In this document: positions 30,456 to 37,603 of the stretch, piece after piece
Numbering within the stretch: the first letter of the stretch is position 1
Layout of the letters: every line of letters starts with the position of its first letter
IMG/VR virus record: IMGVR_UViG_3300024231_000024
Location: 1 to 38,635 of that record
Source: a virus
Length of the DNA stretch: 38,635 nucleotides
Strand: one strand, 5' to 3'
Notes under the pieces: model-generated
What the model was told of the DNA's origin: nothing
Databases searched by the model: none
The model's input: the letters and a program-made list of their open reading frames with translations, nothing else
Made by a program: the position numbers and the translations under genes

Positions 30456-31046
30456 ATGATAAGCAAATATAAACTAAAAAAATATAGCTACAATTTAGAA
30501 AGTATTTTAAATTTAGCAAATGAAAATGATATAAAAACGGGGTTAAATTGGTATAAAGATTTTTATCTTTGGTCTGAAAATTTAGGTAAAAAATATAATT
30601 CAGATACGTTTACAATTGCACAAGTTTTTAGTGCATTAAGTCCGCGCAACAAATTAGAAAAAAATAAAATTGATACATTAACGGTCCTGGAGGCAATTAA
30701 GCAAGGTTTAAAACCCGAACAAATTAAAGTAAGTACTTTTAACAGAAATAAAGAAAAGGCTTTTAATATAGCTTTAAATAAAGATAGTATAAACAAAGAT
30801 AGCTTAAAAACTTACTCTTTTTGTCAAAATGTAGGAAACTTAAATAGTAATTTTGTTACTGTCGACGTTTGGCAATTAAGAGCGTTAACAGGTAAAAAAG
30901 AAAATAAAACGCCTACAAAATTAGAATATTTGCAACTTGTTGAGCTGCACAAAAAAATAGCTAATAAAAATAATATTTTAGGCTATCAATTACAGGCCAT
31001 AACTTGGGAAACTTTAAGAAATAATTATAAAACAATTTTAAATTAA
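30456..31046 (+). CDS. HhH/DNA-glycosylase-like phage protein
   Basis: 196 residues with 'FTIAQVFSALSPRNKLEKNK' (the A-x-L-S-P-R-x-x-W/L-x-x-N pattern), 'KVSTFNRNKEKAFNIAL', 'LKTYSFCQNVGNLNSNFVTV' and 'DVWQLRALTGKK'. This order (A-L-S-P, K-A-x-x-I, F-x-x-N-x-x-G, V-T-V-D) is known from a widespread phage family thought to share the helix-hairpin-helix DNA-glycosylase fold. The invariant 'VTVDVW' Asp is present. Activity has not been shown, to my knowledge; a base-editing or DNA-binding role is inferred. Confidence 0.55.
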   Translation: MISKYKLKKYSYNLESILNLANENDIKTGLNWYKDFYLWSENLGKKYNSDTFTIAQVFSALSPRNKLEKNKIDTLTVLEAIKQGLKPEQIKVSTFNRNKEKAFNIALNKDSINKDSLKTYSFCQNVGNLNSNFVTVDVWQLRALTGKKENKTPTKLEYLQLVELHKKIANKNNILGYQLQAITWETLRNNYKTILN

Positions 31047-31050
31047 AAAT

Positions 31051-31323
31051 ATGGAAACTACTATAAAGGAAATAAAACAAATATTTAAAAACAACAATAT
31101 ACCTTTAAACGAGGTTAAACACGATTTTAAAGTTATTAAATTAGCTGCAAATAGTATTATTAAAGATAATGACAATATCAACGCAAAAGATATCGTTAAC
31201 CTGGTTTTTTTTAATCAACCTATAAAAAATTTATACACTCATTCATATGGGTTCCATACCAGGCAAGGACGCTATATTATTGAGCTATTTAAGGAAAGTT
31301 ACTATAAATTTTTAAACGTATAA
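31051..31323 (+). CDS. Protein of unknown function
   Basis: 90 residues (METTIKEIKQIFKNNNIPLN ...), helical N-terminus, then 'HSYGFHTRQGRYIIELFKES'. Four bp after the HhH-like gene. No family recognised. Confidence 0.5.
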   Translation: METTIKEIKQIFKNNNIPLNEVKHDFKVIKLAANSIIKDNDNINAKDIVNLVFFNQPIKNLYTHSYGFHTRQGRYIIELFKESYYKFLNV

Positions 31324-31327
31324 AAAT

Positions 31328-31528
31328 ATGGATGCAATAAAATTAAATCAATCAACCGTAAAAAAAATACTTAACACAAAAAAAGCTTTTATATGTTACA
31401 ATACACAAAACAATATAATTAATGACTATATTTTAACGGATGACCTTATAAGACACAAAAATAAGTATACATTTTTTAAGGTTATAAGCTGCATTAAAAA
31501 AGAAATTTTAACAGTAAAAAAATATTAA
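31328..31528 (+). CDS. Small protein, function unknown
   Basis: 66 residues (MDAIKLNQSTVKKILNTKKA ...), basic; 'KKAFICYNTQNNIINDYILT' has a strand-turn-strand look. Belongs to the accessory operon by spacing (4 bp). Confidence 0.5.
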   Translation: MDAIKLNQSTVKKILNTKKAFICYNTQNNIINDYILTDDLIRHKNKYTFFKVISCIKKEILTVKKY

Positions 31529-31546
31529 TACTAAAATAAAAATAAT

Positions 31547-31750
31547 ATGTATTTATATAAACAAGAAAAAAACAAAATTATAGACTCATTAGCAAGTAAT
31601 AACAGGATAAAAATGATTAATTGCCTTGTTGAGTTAGCAGGGGATGAGTTAACAACCGTTAACGAGTGTATAAAGCTATCAAAATACTCTAAAAAACAAT
31701 TGAGATTAGATTTAGTTAATTTATATGGTTATTTTGATAATTTAGATTAA
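31547..31750 (+). CDS. Small protein, last gene of the accessory operon
   Basis: 67 residues (MYLYKQEKNKIIDSLASNNR ...). 'INCLVELAGDELTTVNECIK' and 'LSKYSKKQLRLDLVNLYGYF' suggest a compact helical domain, possibly HTH-like, without a firm family match. Terminator follows 17 bp after the stop. Confidence 0.5.
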   Translation: MYLYKQEKNKIIDSLASNNRIKMINCLVELAGDELTTVNECIKLSKYSKKQLRLDLVNLYGYFDNLD

Positions 31751-31767
31751 TAACAACTAAAATAAAT

Positions 31768-31792
31768 AAGGCTATTTAATTAGCCTTTTTTT
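31768..31792 (+). terminator. Rho-independent terminator of the accessory operon
   Basis: AAGGCTA / TAGCCTT 7-bp stem, 6-nt loop, TTTTT tail. Confidence 0.85.
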
Positions 31793-32226
31793 ATACCTTA
31801 TAATTAACCATAAACAAACCTAATAATTAAGGTACTTTATATAAAGATAATTTATACAAATATTTTTTAAAGGTGCTGGTAATGATATAGGATATAGGAT
31901 AGGAGTATAAACACGCCTTTTTTCACCCATATTAACCCTCCTAATCAATCCAATTAACAATTTAATAGTAAGATACCAGAAGTGTATTAAAGTTGATTAG
32001 AAGTTGTTTAACGTGATATGAATGTTTAGAATATGTAGTTATTCAATTTAATAAATTCAACGTACAGTCAAATAGATATATTTGAGTGACGGAATGAAAT
32101 GACGTAAAATGAATGTTGGAGAAGTGTAGTTATTCGATTTAATAAATTCAATACATACTCAAAAAGTAGTCCTTATAGGGTCAATTTTTAGATTTATAAC
32201 TTACTGATTTACAACGTTTCTAAAAT
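31793..32226. other. 434-bp non-coding stretch between convergent operons
   Basis: No supported gene on either strand. It contains two imperfect 50-bp direct repeats (32011-32060 and 32102-32151; about 41 of 50 identical) each including TGTAGTTATTC and ATTTAATAAATTCAA, whose core ATTTAATAAAT is a palindrome. A short purine-rich tandem (ATAGGAT twice, near 31889) lies left of them. Candidate replication, partition or regulator-binding locus. Confidence 0.6.
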
Positions 32227-32267
32227 AAAAGTTGTCGCTACTTTTCAGAACTATGCGACACTTTTTT
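32227..32267 (-). terminator. Two-way terminator hairpin
   Basis: TGTCGC / GCGACA core plus AAAG/CTTT outside (one bulge), loop of 16 nt. T-runs follow on both strands, so it can stop the minus-strand operon and any + strand read-through. Confidence 0.75.
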
Positions 32268-32273
32268 ATAATA

Positions 32274-32675
32274 TTACTTTAAATGTCTTTCTACAGTTCT
32301 TATAGATACACCTAATATATCTGCTATTTCTTTATTACTTATAGTTGGTTTAAGAGTTTTAATCTCATTTATTTTCTGTTTAGTTTTCTTAGAATACTCA
32401 TTAGAGATTTCTTTTATCTTAACGTCTACTTCTAATTCCTTAATCATTTCATTAAAGTAAGATTCACTTCTTTGTTTATATTCTTTATCCCATCTGGATA
32501 CAGTAAAGTATATCCAACTCATAGGTTTGTTATAGTCTTCAAAGTTAGCTGTATAATGTCTTTGCCATTTACCATCTATTTTAGACATCCATACGAACTC
32601 ATAGCCATCATATATTACTTTATGGTTAGTTATCTCTTTTAATTGTCTTAAATGTTCTGTTGACCAACTACTCAT
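32274..32675 (-). CDS. HTH DNA-binding protein
   Basis: 133 residues. The C-terminal 'ISNKEIADILGVSIRTVERH' is a textbook helix-turn-helix (N-K-E-I-A-D-I-L-G-V-S-x-R-T-V). The N-terminal ~70 residues are aromatic-rich (YEFVWMSKIDGKWQRHY) and may form a small ligand or protein-binding domain. Last gene of the minus-strand operon; probably a regulator. Confidence 0.7.
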   Translation of the reverse strand: MSSWSTEHLRQLKEITNHKVIYDGYEFVWMSKIDGKWQRHYTANFEDYNKPMSWIYFTVSRWDKEYKQRSESYFNEMIKELEVDVKIKEISNEYSKKTKQKINEIKTLKPTISNKEIADILGVSIRTVERHLK

Positions 32676-32699
32676 AATTTATTTATTTGAAATTAAACA

Positions 32700-32768
32700 T
32701 TAATCTTCTTCACAGTAACAAGTATTATTACCTAACCAACAATTACATTTTCTTTTGTTATAGTTCAT
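32700..32768 (-). CDS. 22-residue Cys-rich peptide
   Basis: MNYNKRKCNCWLGNNTCYCE, then ED. Two C-x-C pairs six residues apart (C-N-C ... C-Y-C) are a plausible zinc or metal site. The start overlaps the upstream gene's stop by 11 bp, as in other coupled genes here. Too short to place in a family. Confidence 0.4.
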   Translation of the reverse strand: MNYNKRKCNCWLGNNTCYCEED

Positions 32769-33072
32769 TTAATTTTATTTTATTTGCGAAATCAAGATAG
32801 TCTTGTACAGTGTAATTAGGTACAACGTAATCTTCATCAAAAAACATTTCTAAATAGTAATAAGGATTTAAGTCAAACCTTTTTTCATACTTATGACTTG
32901 CTAAGGTAGCAAATTTAGTGCTACCATCTTCAAGAAAAATAACAACATTTAAGTAACACCTTTCATAATTACCTTTTTGTGTATTTATCATTGCTAAAAC
33001 TTTTCTACCACCTTCTCCTTTAACTTTCTGTATTGTGTATTTTATTGTTTCTTCTATTTCTGATTGTTCCAT
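32758..33072 (-). CDS. Protein of unknown function
   Basis: 104 residues (MEQSEIEETIKYTIQKVKGE ...). A helical start, then beta-rich 'YLNVVIFLEDGSTKFATLAS' and 'NPYYYLEMFFDEDYVVPNYT'. No family recognised. A GC-richer hairpin (33092-33133) lies in its leader. Confidence 0.5.
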   Translation of the reverse strand: MEQSEIEETIKYTIQKVKGEGGRKVLAMINTQKGNYERCYLNVVIFLEDGSTKFATLASHKYEKRFDLNPYYYLEMFFDEDYVVPNYTVQDYLDFANKIKLNEL

Positions 33073-33091
33073 AATTTTGTTTTAAACATTA

Positions 33092-33133
33092 CCAAACCTC
33101 TACATAGTGGATGCTACGATACGTGAGGCTTGG
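33092..33133 (-). promoter_or_regulatory. Leader hairpin upstream of the 104-residue gene
   Basis: CCAA-x-CCTC pairs with GAGG-x-TTGG around a 24-nt loop, between the lipoprotein stop and the next start. There is no U-run after it, so a translational or RNA-stability element is more likely than a terminator. Confidence 0.4.
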
Positions 33134-33144
33134 CTTTGTTATTC

Positions 33145-33423
33145 TTATCTATATCCGAACCAGCTACATACAGTATCACCAACTCTTGGTGCATCAGCAA
33201 GTTCTCTGTAGTTTGTTGTTTTATATTCTAATTCACCACTACATTGATTTTTAAATGTTACTTTAAAGTTATAGGTACAAGAACCTGTATAAGAACAAGC
33301 CCTTCTGTTGTTCTCTACTCTAACTATCTCATAGCATTGTTCCCTACATATATCTGAATCTGATTCACTACAAGAGTAAAAAGTTAATAATAATACTGTT
33401 GCTAATAATTTAATTGCTTTCAT
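33145..33423 (-). CDS. Phage-encoded lipoprotein, likely surface exposed
   Basis: 92 residues. N-terminal signal MKAIKLLATVLLLTFYSC: basic start, hydrophobic core, lipobox-like F-Y-S-C. The residues after the lipidated Cys (SESDSD) are Ser/acidic, like the lipoprotein export signals that carry Bacteroidetes lipoproteins to the outer face of the outer membrane. Six further Cys suggest disulfides. Phage lipoproteins commonly block superinfection by masking or altering receptors; that role is inferred from analogous phages, not shown here. Confidence 0.7.
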   Translation of the reverse strand: MKAIKLLATVLLLTFYSCSESDSDICREQCYEIVRVENNRRACSYTGSCTYNFKVTFKNQCSGELEYKTTNYRELADAPRVGDTVCSWFGYR

Positions 33424-33434
33424 AATTTATCTAT

Positions 33435-33755
33435 TTATTTATTTGTTACGTAATAATGTTCTTTTACTTGTTCTACTAAATCTGTTATCATATCTACCCA
33501 AGATTCATCTTCTGTAACTTCATCTGGTTCTATTTCTTCATTAACCACCATATTCAACTCTAAATCTCTAAAGTTATCTATAATGTCTGCGTATAATAAG
33601 TCTATAGGAGAGTTTACTATATCAGTAACGTTATTAGCAAGTTGTTTAATGTTTAAGACATCTTGTGATACTAATCTTTGTCCTATAGCTTCTGATGAGA
33701 TACATACTAATATAAATCTCGTAAATGCTTTGTCTAATTCTTCTTGTTTGTTCAT
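33435..33755 (-). CDS. Protein of unknown function
   Basis: 106 residues (MNKQEELDKAFTRFILVCIS ...). Mostly helical and acidic, with 'ELNMVVNEEIEPDEVTEDES' near the C-terminus. No family recognised. It lies 11 bp upstream of the lipoprotein on the same strand. Confidence 0.5.
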   Translation of the reverse strand: MNKQEELDKAFTRFILVCISSEAIGQRLVSQDVLNIKQLANNVTDIVNSPIDLLYADIIDNFRDLELNMVVNEEIEPDEVTEDESWVDMITDLVEQVKEHYYVTNK

Positions 33756-33785
33756 CTTATTGTTTATTTAATTAATTATTATTTA

Positions 33786-34292
33786 TTACCAAGTATCCTC
33801 TAAAGGACTACTACCTTCTATTATTTCACATCTATCTTTAGATTTCCAACTCCAAGACTTAACTCTCAGATTAACTAATTCGTATATCTCCTCTCTATTC
33901 TCTTTAGCTATACTATCTATTAGTTTATCTAACTTATCTTTCTCTCTATCATCTTTCTTATTAAGTATGTGTACTGGCTCATACTTTTCTTTAAAGTCTG
34001 AAAAGAACTTATCATAATAGTACCTCCAAGTAGGGTTCATCTTATAATTGGTTTCTAAACCACTAATACCCACATAAATAGTAGACCTATCTACTTTATA
34101 ACCTAACCTAAACATTATGTCTTCTGCATCTCTATCATTAAAGCCTTTGCAAAATAATATCTTATAAAACACTGCTCTAAGAAAGGGTGTGGGTTGTTTT
34201 CTTGTCTTTTGAAAAGGGTCTATCTTTAAAACCTTCTTAAAATTATTGTACTCATACTTAATCTCTGCAAACATTTCTTTAGTTAGCTTCAT
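33786..34292 (-). CDS. DnaA-domain-IV-like protein
   Basis: 168 residues. The block 'KTRKQPTPFLRAVFYKILFC' with 'DIMFRLGYKVDRSTIYVGIS' follows the pattern of the DnaA C-terminal DNA-binding domain (R-K-x-x-x-x-x-R-x-x-x-Y ... I-x-x-x-x-G-x-x-x-D-R-S-T-I). The rest is helical with no ATPase motif. It may bind phage or host origin sequences; similarity is by pattern only. Confidence 0.45.
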   Translation of the reverse strand: MKLTKEMFAEIKYEYNNFKKVLKIDPFQKTRKQPTPFLRAVFYKILFCKGFNDRDAEDIMFRLGYKVDRSTIYVGISGLETNYKMNPTWRYYYDKFFSDFKEKYEPVHILNKKDDREKDKLDKLIDSIAKENREEIYELVNLRVKSWSWKSKDRCEIIEGSSPLEDTW

Positions 34293-34539
34293 AATACCAA
34301 TTTAATTTATTTTTATCAACTTCTTTATTTAATCTCTTTTCTAAAATATTCATTATACTACTAATAAGTTCTGTAGATAATTCCATCTTCTTTTTACATT
34401 GTAAACCTAATGTACCATTTCTATCTAAAGACAACTGTACATTATCTGCATCTATAGTTATCTCATACGCTACACCATTAATATACTCAAAGGTAGGTAT
34501 GGTAGTAGCTATTGTTTCATATAGTTTTAAATCTTTCAT
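34279..34539 (-). CDS. First gene of the minus-strand operon, function unknown
   Basis: 86 residues (MKDLKLYETIATTIPTFEYI ...). Beta-rich N-terminal half, helical C-terminal half ('LSTELISSIMNILEKRLNKE'). Overlaps the next gene by 14 bp. It is directly downstream of the TATCTTTG promoter. No family recognised. Confidence 0.55.
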   Translation of the reverse strand: MKDLKLYETIATTIPTFEYINGVAYEITIDADNVQLSLDRNGTLGLQCKKKMELSTELISSIMNILEKRLNKEVDKNKLNWYYEAN

Positions 34540-34566
34540 TTAACTTGTTTTTTAATTAATACATAG

Positions 34567-34596
34567 CAAAGATACAATATAAAATGACTTACACAA
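34567..34596 (-). promoter_or_regulatory. Minus-strand promoter (-7 TATCTTTG, -33 TTG)
   Basis: On the minus strand TATCTTTG (34574-34567) lies 19 bp from a TTG (34596-34594), the Bacteroidetes spacing, just upstream of the operon ending at 32274. Confidence 0.8.
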
Positions 34597-34599
34597 CCT

Positions 34600-34661
34600 T
34601 TTTAACAAATTTTAACATATTTTAACATATAAAGATAAATTTTACCTTTTACGTTATAATA
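34600..34661 (+). promoter_or_regulatory. Late-region control element
   Basis: Repeats of TTTTAACAWAT (34600-34630), then ACCTTTTACGTTATAATA (34644-34661) just before the first late gene. The repeats recur at 18206-18226; ACGTTATA recurs before capsid-region genes. No TAnnTTTG box is present, only TACCTTTT. Confidence 0.5.
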
Positions 34662-34665
34662 GTAT

Positions 34666-35358
34666 ATGGAAGAATTTATTATTAAAATACCTGCAACAAA
34701 GAGGGATATAAAACTAAAGGACTGGCAGAAGTTTCAAGACGTTTTAGAAAAGAATAAAGATGTAAAAGATAGTGATGAGTTTATTAACCTAAAAGCACTA
34801 CAATTCTTTTGTGGTTTAGATTTAAAGATTATTAATAATATACCTTTAAACCAATTTCAAGAGGTATTAGACCACTTAGGAGAGGTGTTAAATGAGAATG
34901 ATATTAGGGTTAATACTTTTAAATTAAGAGGAACTGATGGTGTAGAGGTTGAGTTTGGTTTAGTGCCTAACTTAGATGAAATGAGTTATGGTGAGTATAA
35001 GGATTTAGAGAATTATATTTACGATTATAAGACAGCACATAAAGCAATGGCTGTGTTATATAGACCTGTTCAGTATAGAAAAGGAGATGCGTATCACATA
35101 CAAAGGTATAAGGGTTCAGACCACTTATCAGACATAATGAAAGATGCACCTCTGGATGCTTACTTAGGTGTAAGGGTTTTTTTTTACAATTTAGCGAAAA
35201 AATTGCCTCTTTATACGATGGATTGTACACTTCAACAGTTACAGGAGAACGTGGAGAATCGCTTAGACAATCCTTCGGAAAAAAGTGGGGTGGATACCAA
35301 GCAATCTATACACTTGCACAGGGAGATGTTACGAAATTTGATGAAGTTACAACCTTAA
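34666..35358 (+). CDS. Tail assembly chaperone, G-type frame
   Basis: 230 residues (MEEFIIKIPATKRDIKLKDW ...), acidic and helical, with 'PLNQFQEVLDHLGEVLNEND', 'VEFGLVPNLDEMSYGEYKDL' and 'YRPVQYRKGD'. This resembles the tail-tube/tape-measure chaperones found at the start of tail modules. The final ~57 residues overlap a second open frame in the -1 register. It opens the late operon and precedes the tail-completion gene. It should coat the tape measure during tail assembly. Confidence 0.7.
   Translation: MEEFIIKIPATKRDIKLKDWQKFQDVLEKNKDVKDSDEFINLKALQFFCGLDLKIINNIPLNQFQEVLDHLGEVLNENDIRVNTFKLRGTDGVEVEFGLVPNLDEMSYGEYKDLENYIYDYKTAHKAMAVLYRPVQYRKGDAYHIQRYKGSDHLSDIMKDAPLDAYLGVRVFFYNLAKKLPLYTMDCTLQQLQENVENRLDNPSEKSGVDTKQSIHLHREMLRNLMKLQP
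35178..35184 (+). promoter_or_regulatory. Putative -1 frameshift site (run of T)
   Basis: GGG followed by nine T (35177-35185). In the chaperone frame it reads T TTT TTT, a legal -1 slippery heptamer; codons 172 and 173 are both TTT. A short hairpin CAATTT/AAATTG lies just downstream (35187-35205). Confidence 0.65.
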
Positions 35359-35447
35359 ATGTGCATAAAGCATTAATGTACTTAGAATACATTAAGGAAT
35401 TAAACGAAACAGAGAATAAGATTATGAAACAAAATATGAAACGATGA
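35184..35447 (+). CDS. Tail assembly chaperone, T-type frame (via -1 frameshift)
   Basis: The -1 frame is open from 35112 and reads LQFSEKIASLYDGLYTSTVT, then 'SFGKKWGGYQAIYTLAQGD' and 'VTKFDEVTTLNVHKALMYLE'. The latter part is a conserved block in Bacteroidetes chaperone proteins. There is no ATG; the only start is a TTG at 35223. A -1 slip at the T-run would join it to residues 1-173 of the chaperone, giving ~260 residues, the G/GT arrangement of other tailed phages. Ends 4 bp inside the next gene. Confidence 0.65.
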   Translation, partial: LQFSEKIASLYDGLYTSTVTGERGESLRQSFGKKWGGYQAIYTLAQGDVTKFDEVTTLNVHKALMYLEYIKELNETENKIMKQNMKR

Positions 35448-35902
35448 GAGAATTTTACACAGCAGTAGATGCAGTTAAAGATGCTTTAAGAGCAAATAAT
35501 AGCATAAATACTGTTACTTTTGGGGATTTATCAGATATAGACTTAGATAAGACTACTATATTTCCATTATCTCACATTTTCGTAGAAAGAGTAAGAAATG
35601 AGGATAATATGCTGATATTTGACTTCTCTGTACTGGTTGCTGATATAGTTGATTTTAATAATGAAGAAACAGAGTTTGATGATTTCTTTGGTAATGACAA
35701 CTTACACGATGTATTAAACACCCAATTAACAGTTATTAATGGTCTTATAACAAGCCTTAGAAGAGGTGATTTATACAGAACTCAATATCAATTAGACAAC
35801 GAACCTATTGCAGAGCCATTTAAAGAGCGTTTTAAGAACCTTTTAGCAGGTTGGGAAGCAACTATATCAATTAGAGTTAAAAACAACGTTACAATCTGTT
35901 AA
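35444..35902 (+). CDS. Tail completion/terminator protein
   Basis: 152 residues (MREFYTAVDAVKDALRANNS ...), alpha/beta with 'FPLSHIFVERVRNEDNMLIF' and 'FDFSVLVADIVDFN'. The 'short helix, P-L-x-H, then strands, D-V-L-N-T helix' order is that of tail-terminator-type proteins. It overlaps the chaperone T frame by 4 bp. The tail-end role is inferred from order and pattern. Confidence 0.6.
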   Translation: MREFYTAVDAVKDALRANNSINTVTFGDLSDIDLDKTTIFPLSHIFVERVRNEDNMLIFDFSVLVADIVDFNNEETEFDDFFGNDNLHDVLNTQLTVINGLITSLRRGDLYRTQYQLDNEPIAEPFKERFKNLLAGWEATISIRVKNNVTIC

Positions 35903-35903
35903 A

Positions 35904-36419
35904 ATGGGTAAATTAAAGGAAGTTTTATCAGATTTAGCTAAAGACTATAAGGACGCTATACAAAGACTGATAGTACAGGAAGAATTAGTTGATAAAGGTG
36001 ATTTAAAGAACTCTATTAGGTTTGAAATAAATGATAGTGGTTTTTCTATAATTTCTGATGAGAAGTATGCTTATATCTTAGGTTCTAATGGTTATTTGAA
36101 GAGGTGGAAAAAGCCACCTGCACAGGAATTAGCTGAATGGGCGAAAAGAAAAGGAATGCGACCTCTACTTAGAGATAGTAAGGGTAGGTTTAAGAAGATG
36201 ACGGATAGAAGTTTTCTTAGTTTGGGGTATGCATTAGCCAAAAGTATTGATAAGAAAGGTACTGCTAAAAGGTATGGTTATAGAGGTTCAAGAATTATAC
36301 AAAGAGTTAATCAAGAGCTGGAAGGAAAACTTGCAGGAGAGATTACAGAAGCGTACAGATTAGAACTTATAGAAGGAATGAAACAAACATTTGAGTTTGA
36401 TAATGTAAAAATACAATAA
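35904..36419 (+). CDS. HK97 gp10-like neck/head-tail joining protein
   Basis: 171 residues. 'LVDKGDLKNSIRFEINDSGF' and 'ISDEKYAYILGSNGYLKRWK' match the gp10-like pattern (small, basic, S-I/L, then Y-A-x-x-x-x-G). 'PPAQELAEWAKRKGM' is a family hallmark. The C-terminal half is helical and basic. It joins the tail to the head and lies next to the tail-completion gene. Confidence 0.7.
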   Translation: MGKLKEVLSDLAKDYKDAIQRLIVQEELVDKGDLKNSIRFEINDSGFSIISDEKYAYILGSNGYLKRWKKPPAQELAEWAKRKGMRPLLRDSKGRFKKMTDRSFLSLGYALAKSIDKKGTAKRYGYRGSRIIQRVNQELEGKLAGEITEAYRLELIEGMKQTFEFDNVKIQ

Positions 36420-37603
36420 TGAGTTTAATATTAACAAGAAGTCCTTATTTCGTAAGTAGAGAGGATTTAGATAATGATGCTACCCTTAAATTAGAAATAG
36501 GATATTATGATATAGATTTAGGTGGATTAGATATTCAGAAAACATATAATTTAGCTTTTAGAAACTCTTTCTTTATAGATATATCTCCATTGTTAAGGGA
36601 TTATATAAGTAATGATTATAAATATTCTTCATTCTCTGGCTCTTATATTAGCACTATATCAGATAAAATAGCAACAGTAAGAACCACTTTATCTGGTAGT
36701 AAGAGTGGTGTTGCTCAATCAGATGTTGTAGATAGTCATTTTATAACCGATGGTTACTTATATTCTTCTGATGAATTTAATGAAGATTTTTCAATCAAAC
36801 TGCAAGAGAGGTCATATTATGCAGGAAGTACAGATTTAATATACAAATTAGACGACAGTAATGTTTCTCTTTCATTTTTAGCCACAACTGTAGATATATT
36901 TGCATCTAACTCACCAGAAAATATTAATATTACATATAAAAATAAAGGAGAAGTGTTGTTTACAAATACGGTTAATTTTGATTATGATTACACTAACTTT
37001 TCTTACAGAAAGAACTCATCTAATAATTTAAAATCGTATAAGGAGAGAATTGAATTGCAAAACGCTGTATTAGAAGAAAGTATTTGCTTATCTAACTTTT
37101 TAGATGAATTTATTTTAGAGGATTATGATGAGATACTTATATCTTCTAATTATGGTGTTCATAGAATAAAAGTAAAGACAGTAGAAGTTTGTAAACATAA
37201 ACCTTATAGAGTTACATTTGTTAATAGGTACGGTGTCGAGGAAGATTTGTGGTTTTTTAATCGTTCTGATGTATCTACAACTATAAATAAGGAAACTTTC
37301 AGAGGTAATGCGTTGCCAAGATATAGTGCTGGTGATGGTGTTAAAACGATAAGCCACTTTAACGTAAATGGTAATGAAAAGATAGCTCTGAATAGTGGAT
37401 TTGTAGATGAAGAAATGAATGAAGCGTTTAGACAATTATTATTATCAGAAGAAGTTACCTTATACGATTATAAAGAAAATAAAACTTATAATGTTAATTT
37501 AGGTACTTCTGAATTACAATATAAACAACATATAAACGAAAAACTAATAAACTACACAATAGAATTTGAATTTGCTCACGAAGTAATAAACAATGTAGGA
37601 TAA
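36419..37603 (+). CDS. Tail-tip/baseplate protein
   Basis: 394 residues (MSLILTRSPYFVSREDLDND ...). Beta-rich throughout, with 'NSFFIDISPLLRDYISNDY' and 'CKHKPYRVTFVNRYGVEEDL' followed by WFFNR. This looks like the structural proteins that precede the tail-tip gene in flavobacterial phages. It overlaps the next start by one base. The exact part of the tip is unknown. Confidence 0.6.
   Translation: MSLILTRSPYFVSREDLDNDATLKLEIGYYDIDLGGLDIQKTYNLAFRNSFFIDISPLLRDYISNDYKYSSFSGSYISTISDKIATVRTTLSGSKSGVAQSDVVDSHFITDGYLYSSDEFNEDFSIKLQERSYYAGSTDLIYKLDDSNVSLSFLATTVDIFASNSPENINITYKNKGEVLFTNTVNFDYDYTNFSYRKNSSNNLKSYKERIELQNAVLEESICLSNFLDEFILEDYDEILISSNYGVHRIKVKTVEVCKHKPYRVTFVNRYGVEEDLWFFNRSDVSTTINKETFRGNALPRYSAGDGVKTISHFNVNGNEKIALNSGFVDEEMNEAFRQLLLSEEVTLYDYKENKTYNVNLGTSELQYKQHINEKLINYTIEFEFAHEVINNVG

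Noticed and set aside
34967-35230. Minus-strand ORF opposite the chaperone gene
   Set aside because: No promoter, no leader, low-complexity His/Tyr/Leu composition; explained by the + strand gene.
37115-37435. Minus-strand ORF opposite the tail-tip gene
   Set aside because: Shadow of a well-supported + strand gene within an unbroken operon.
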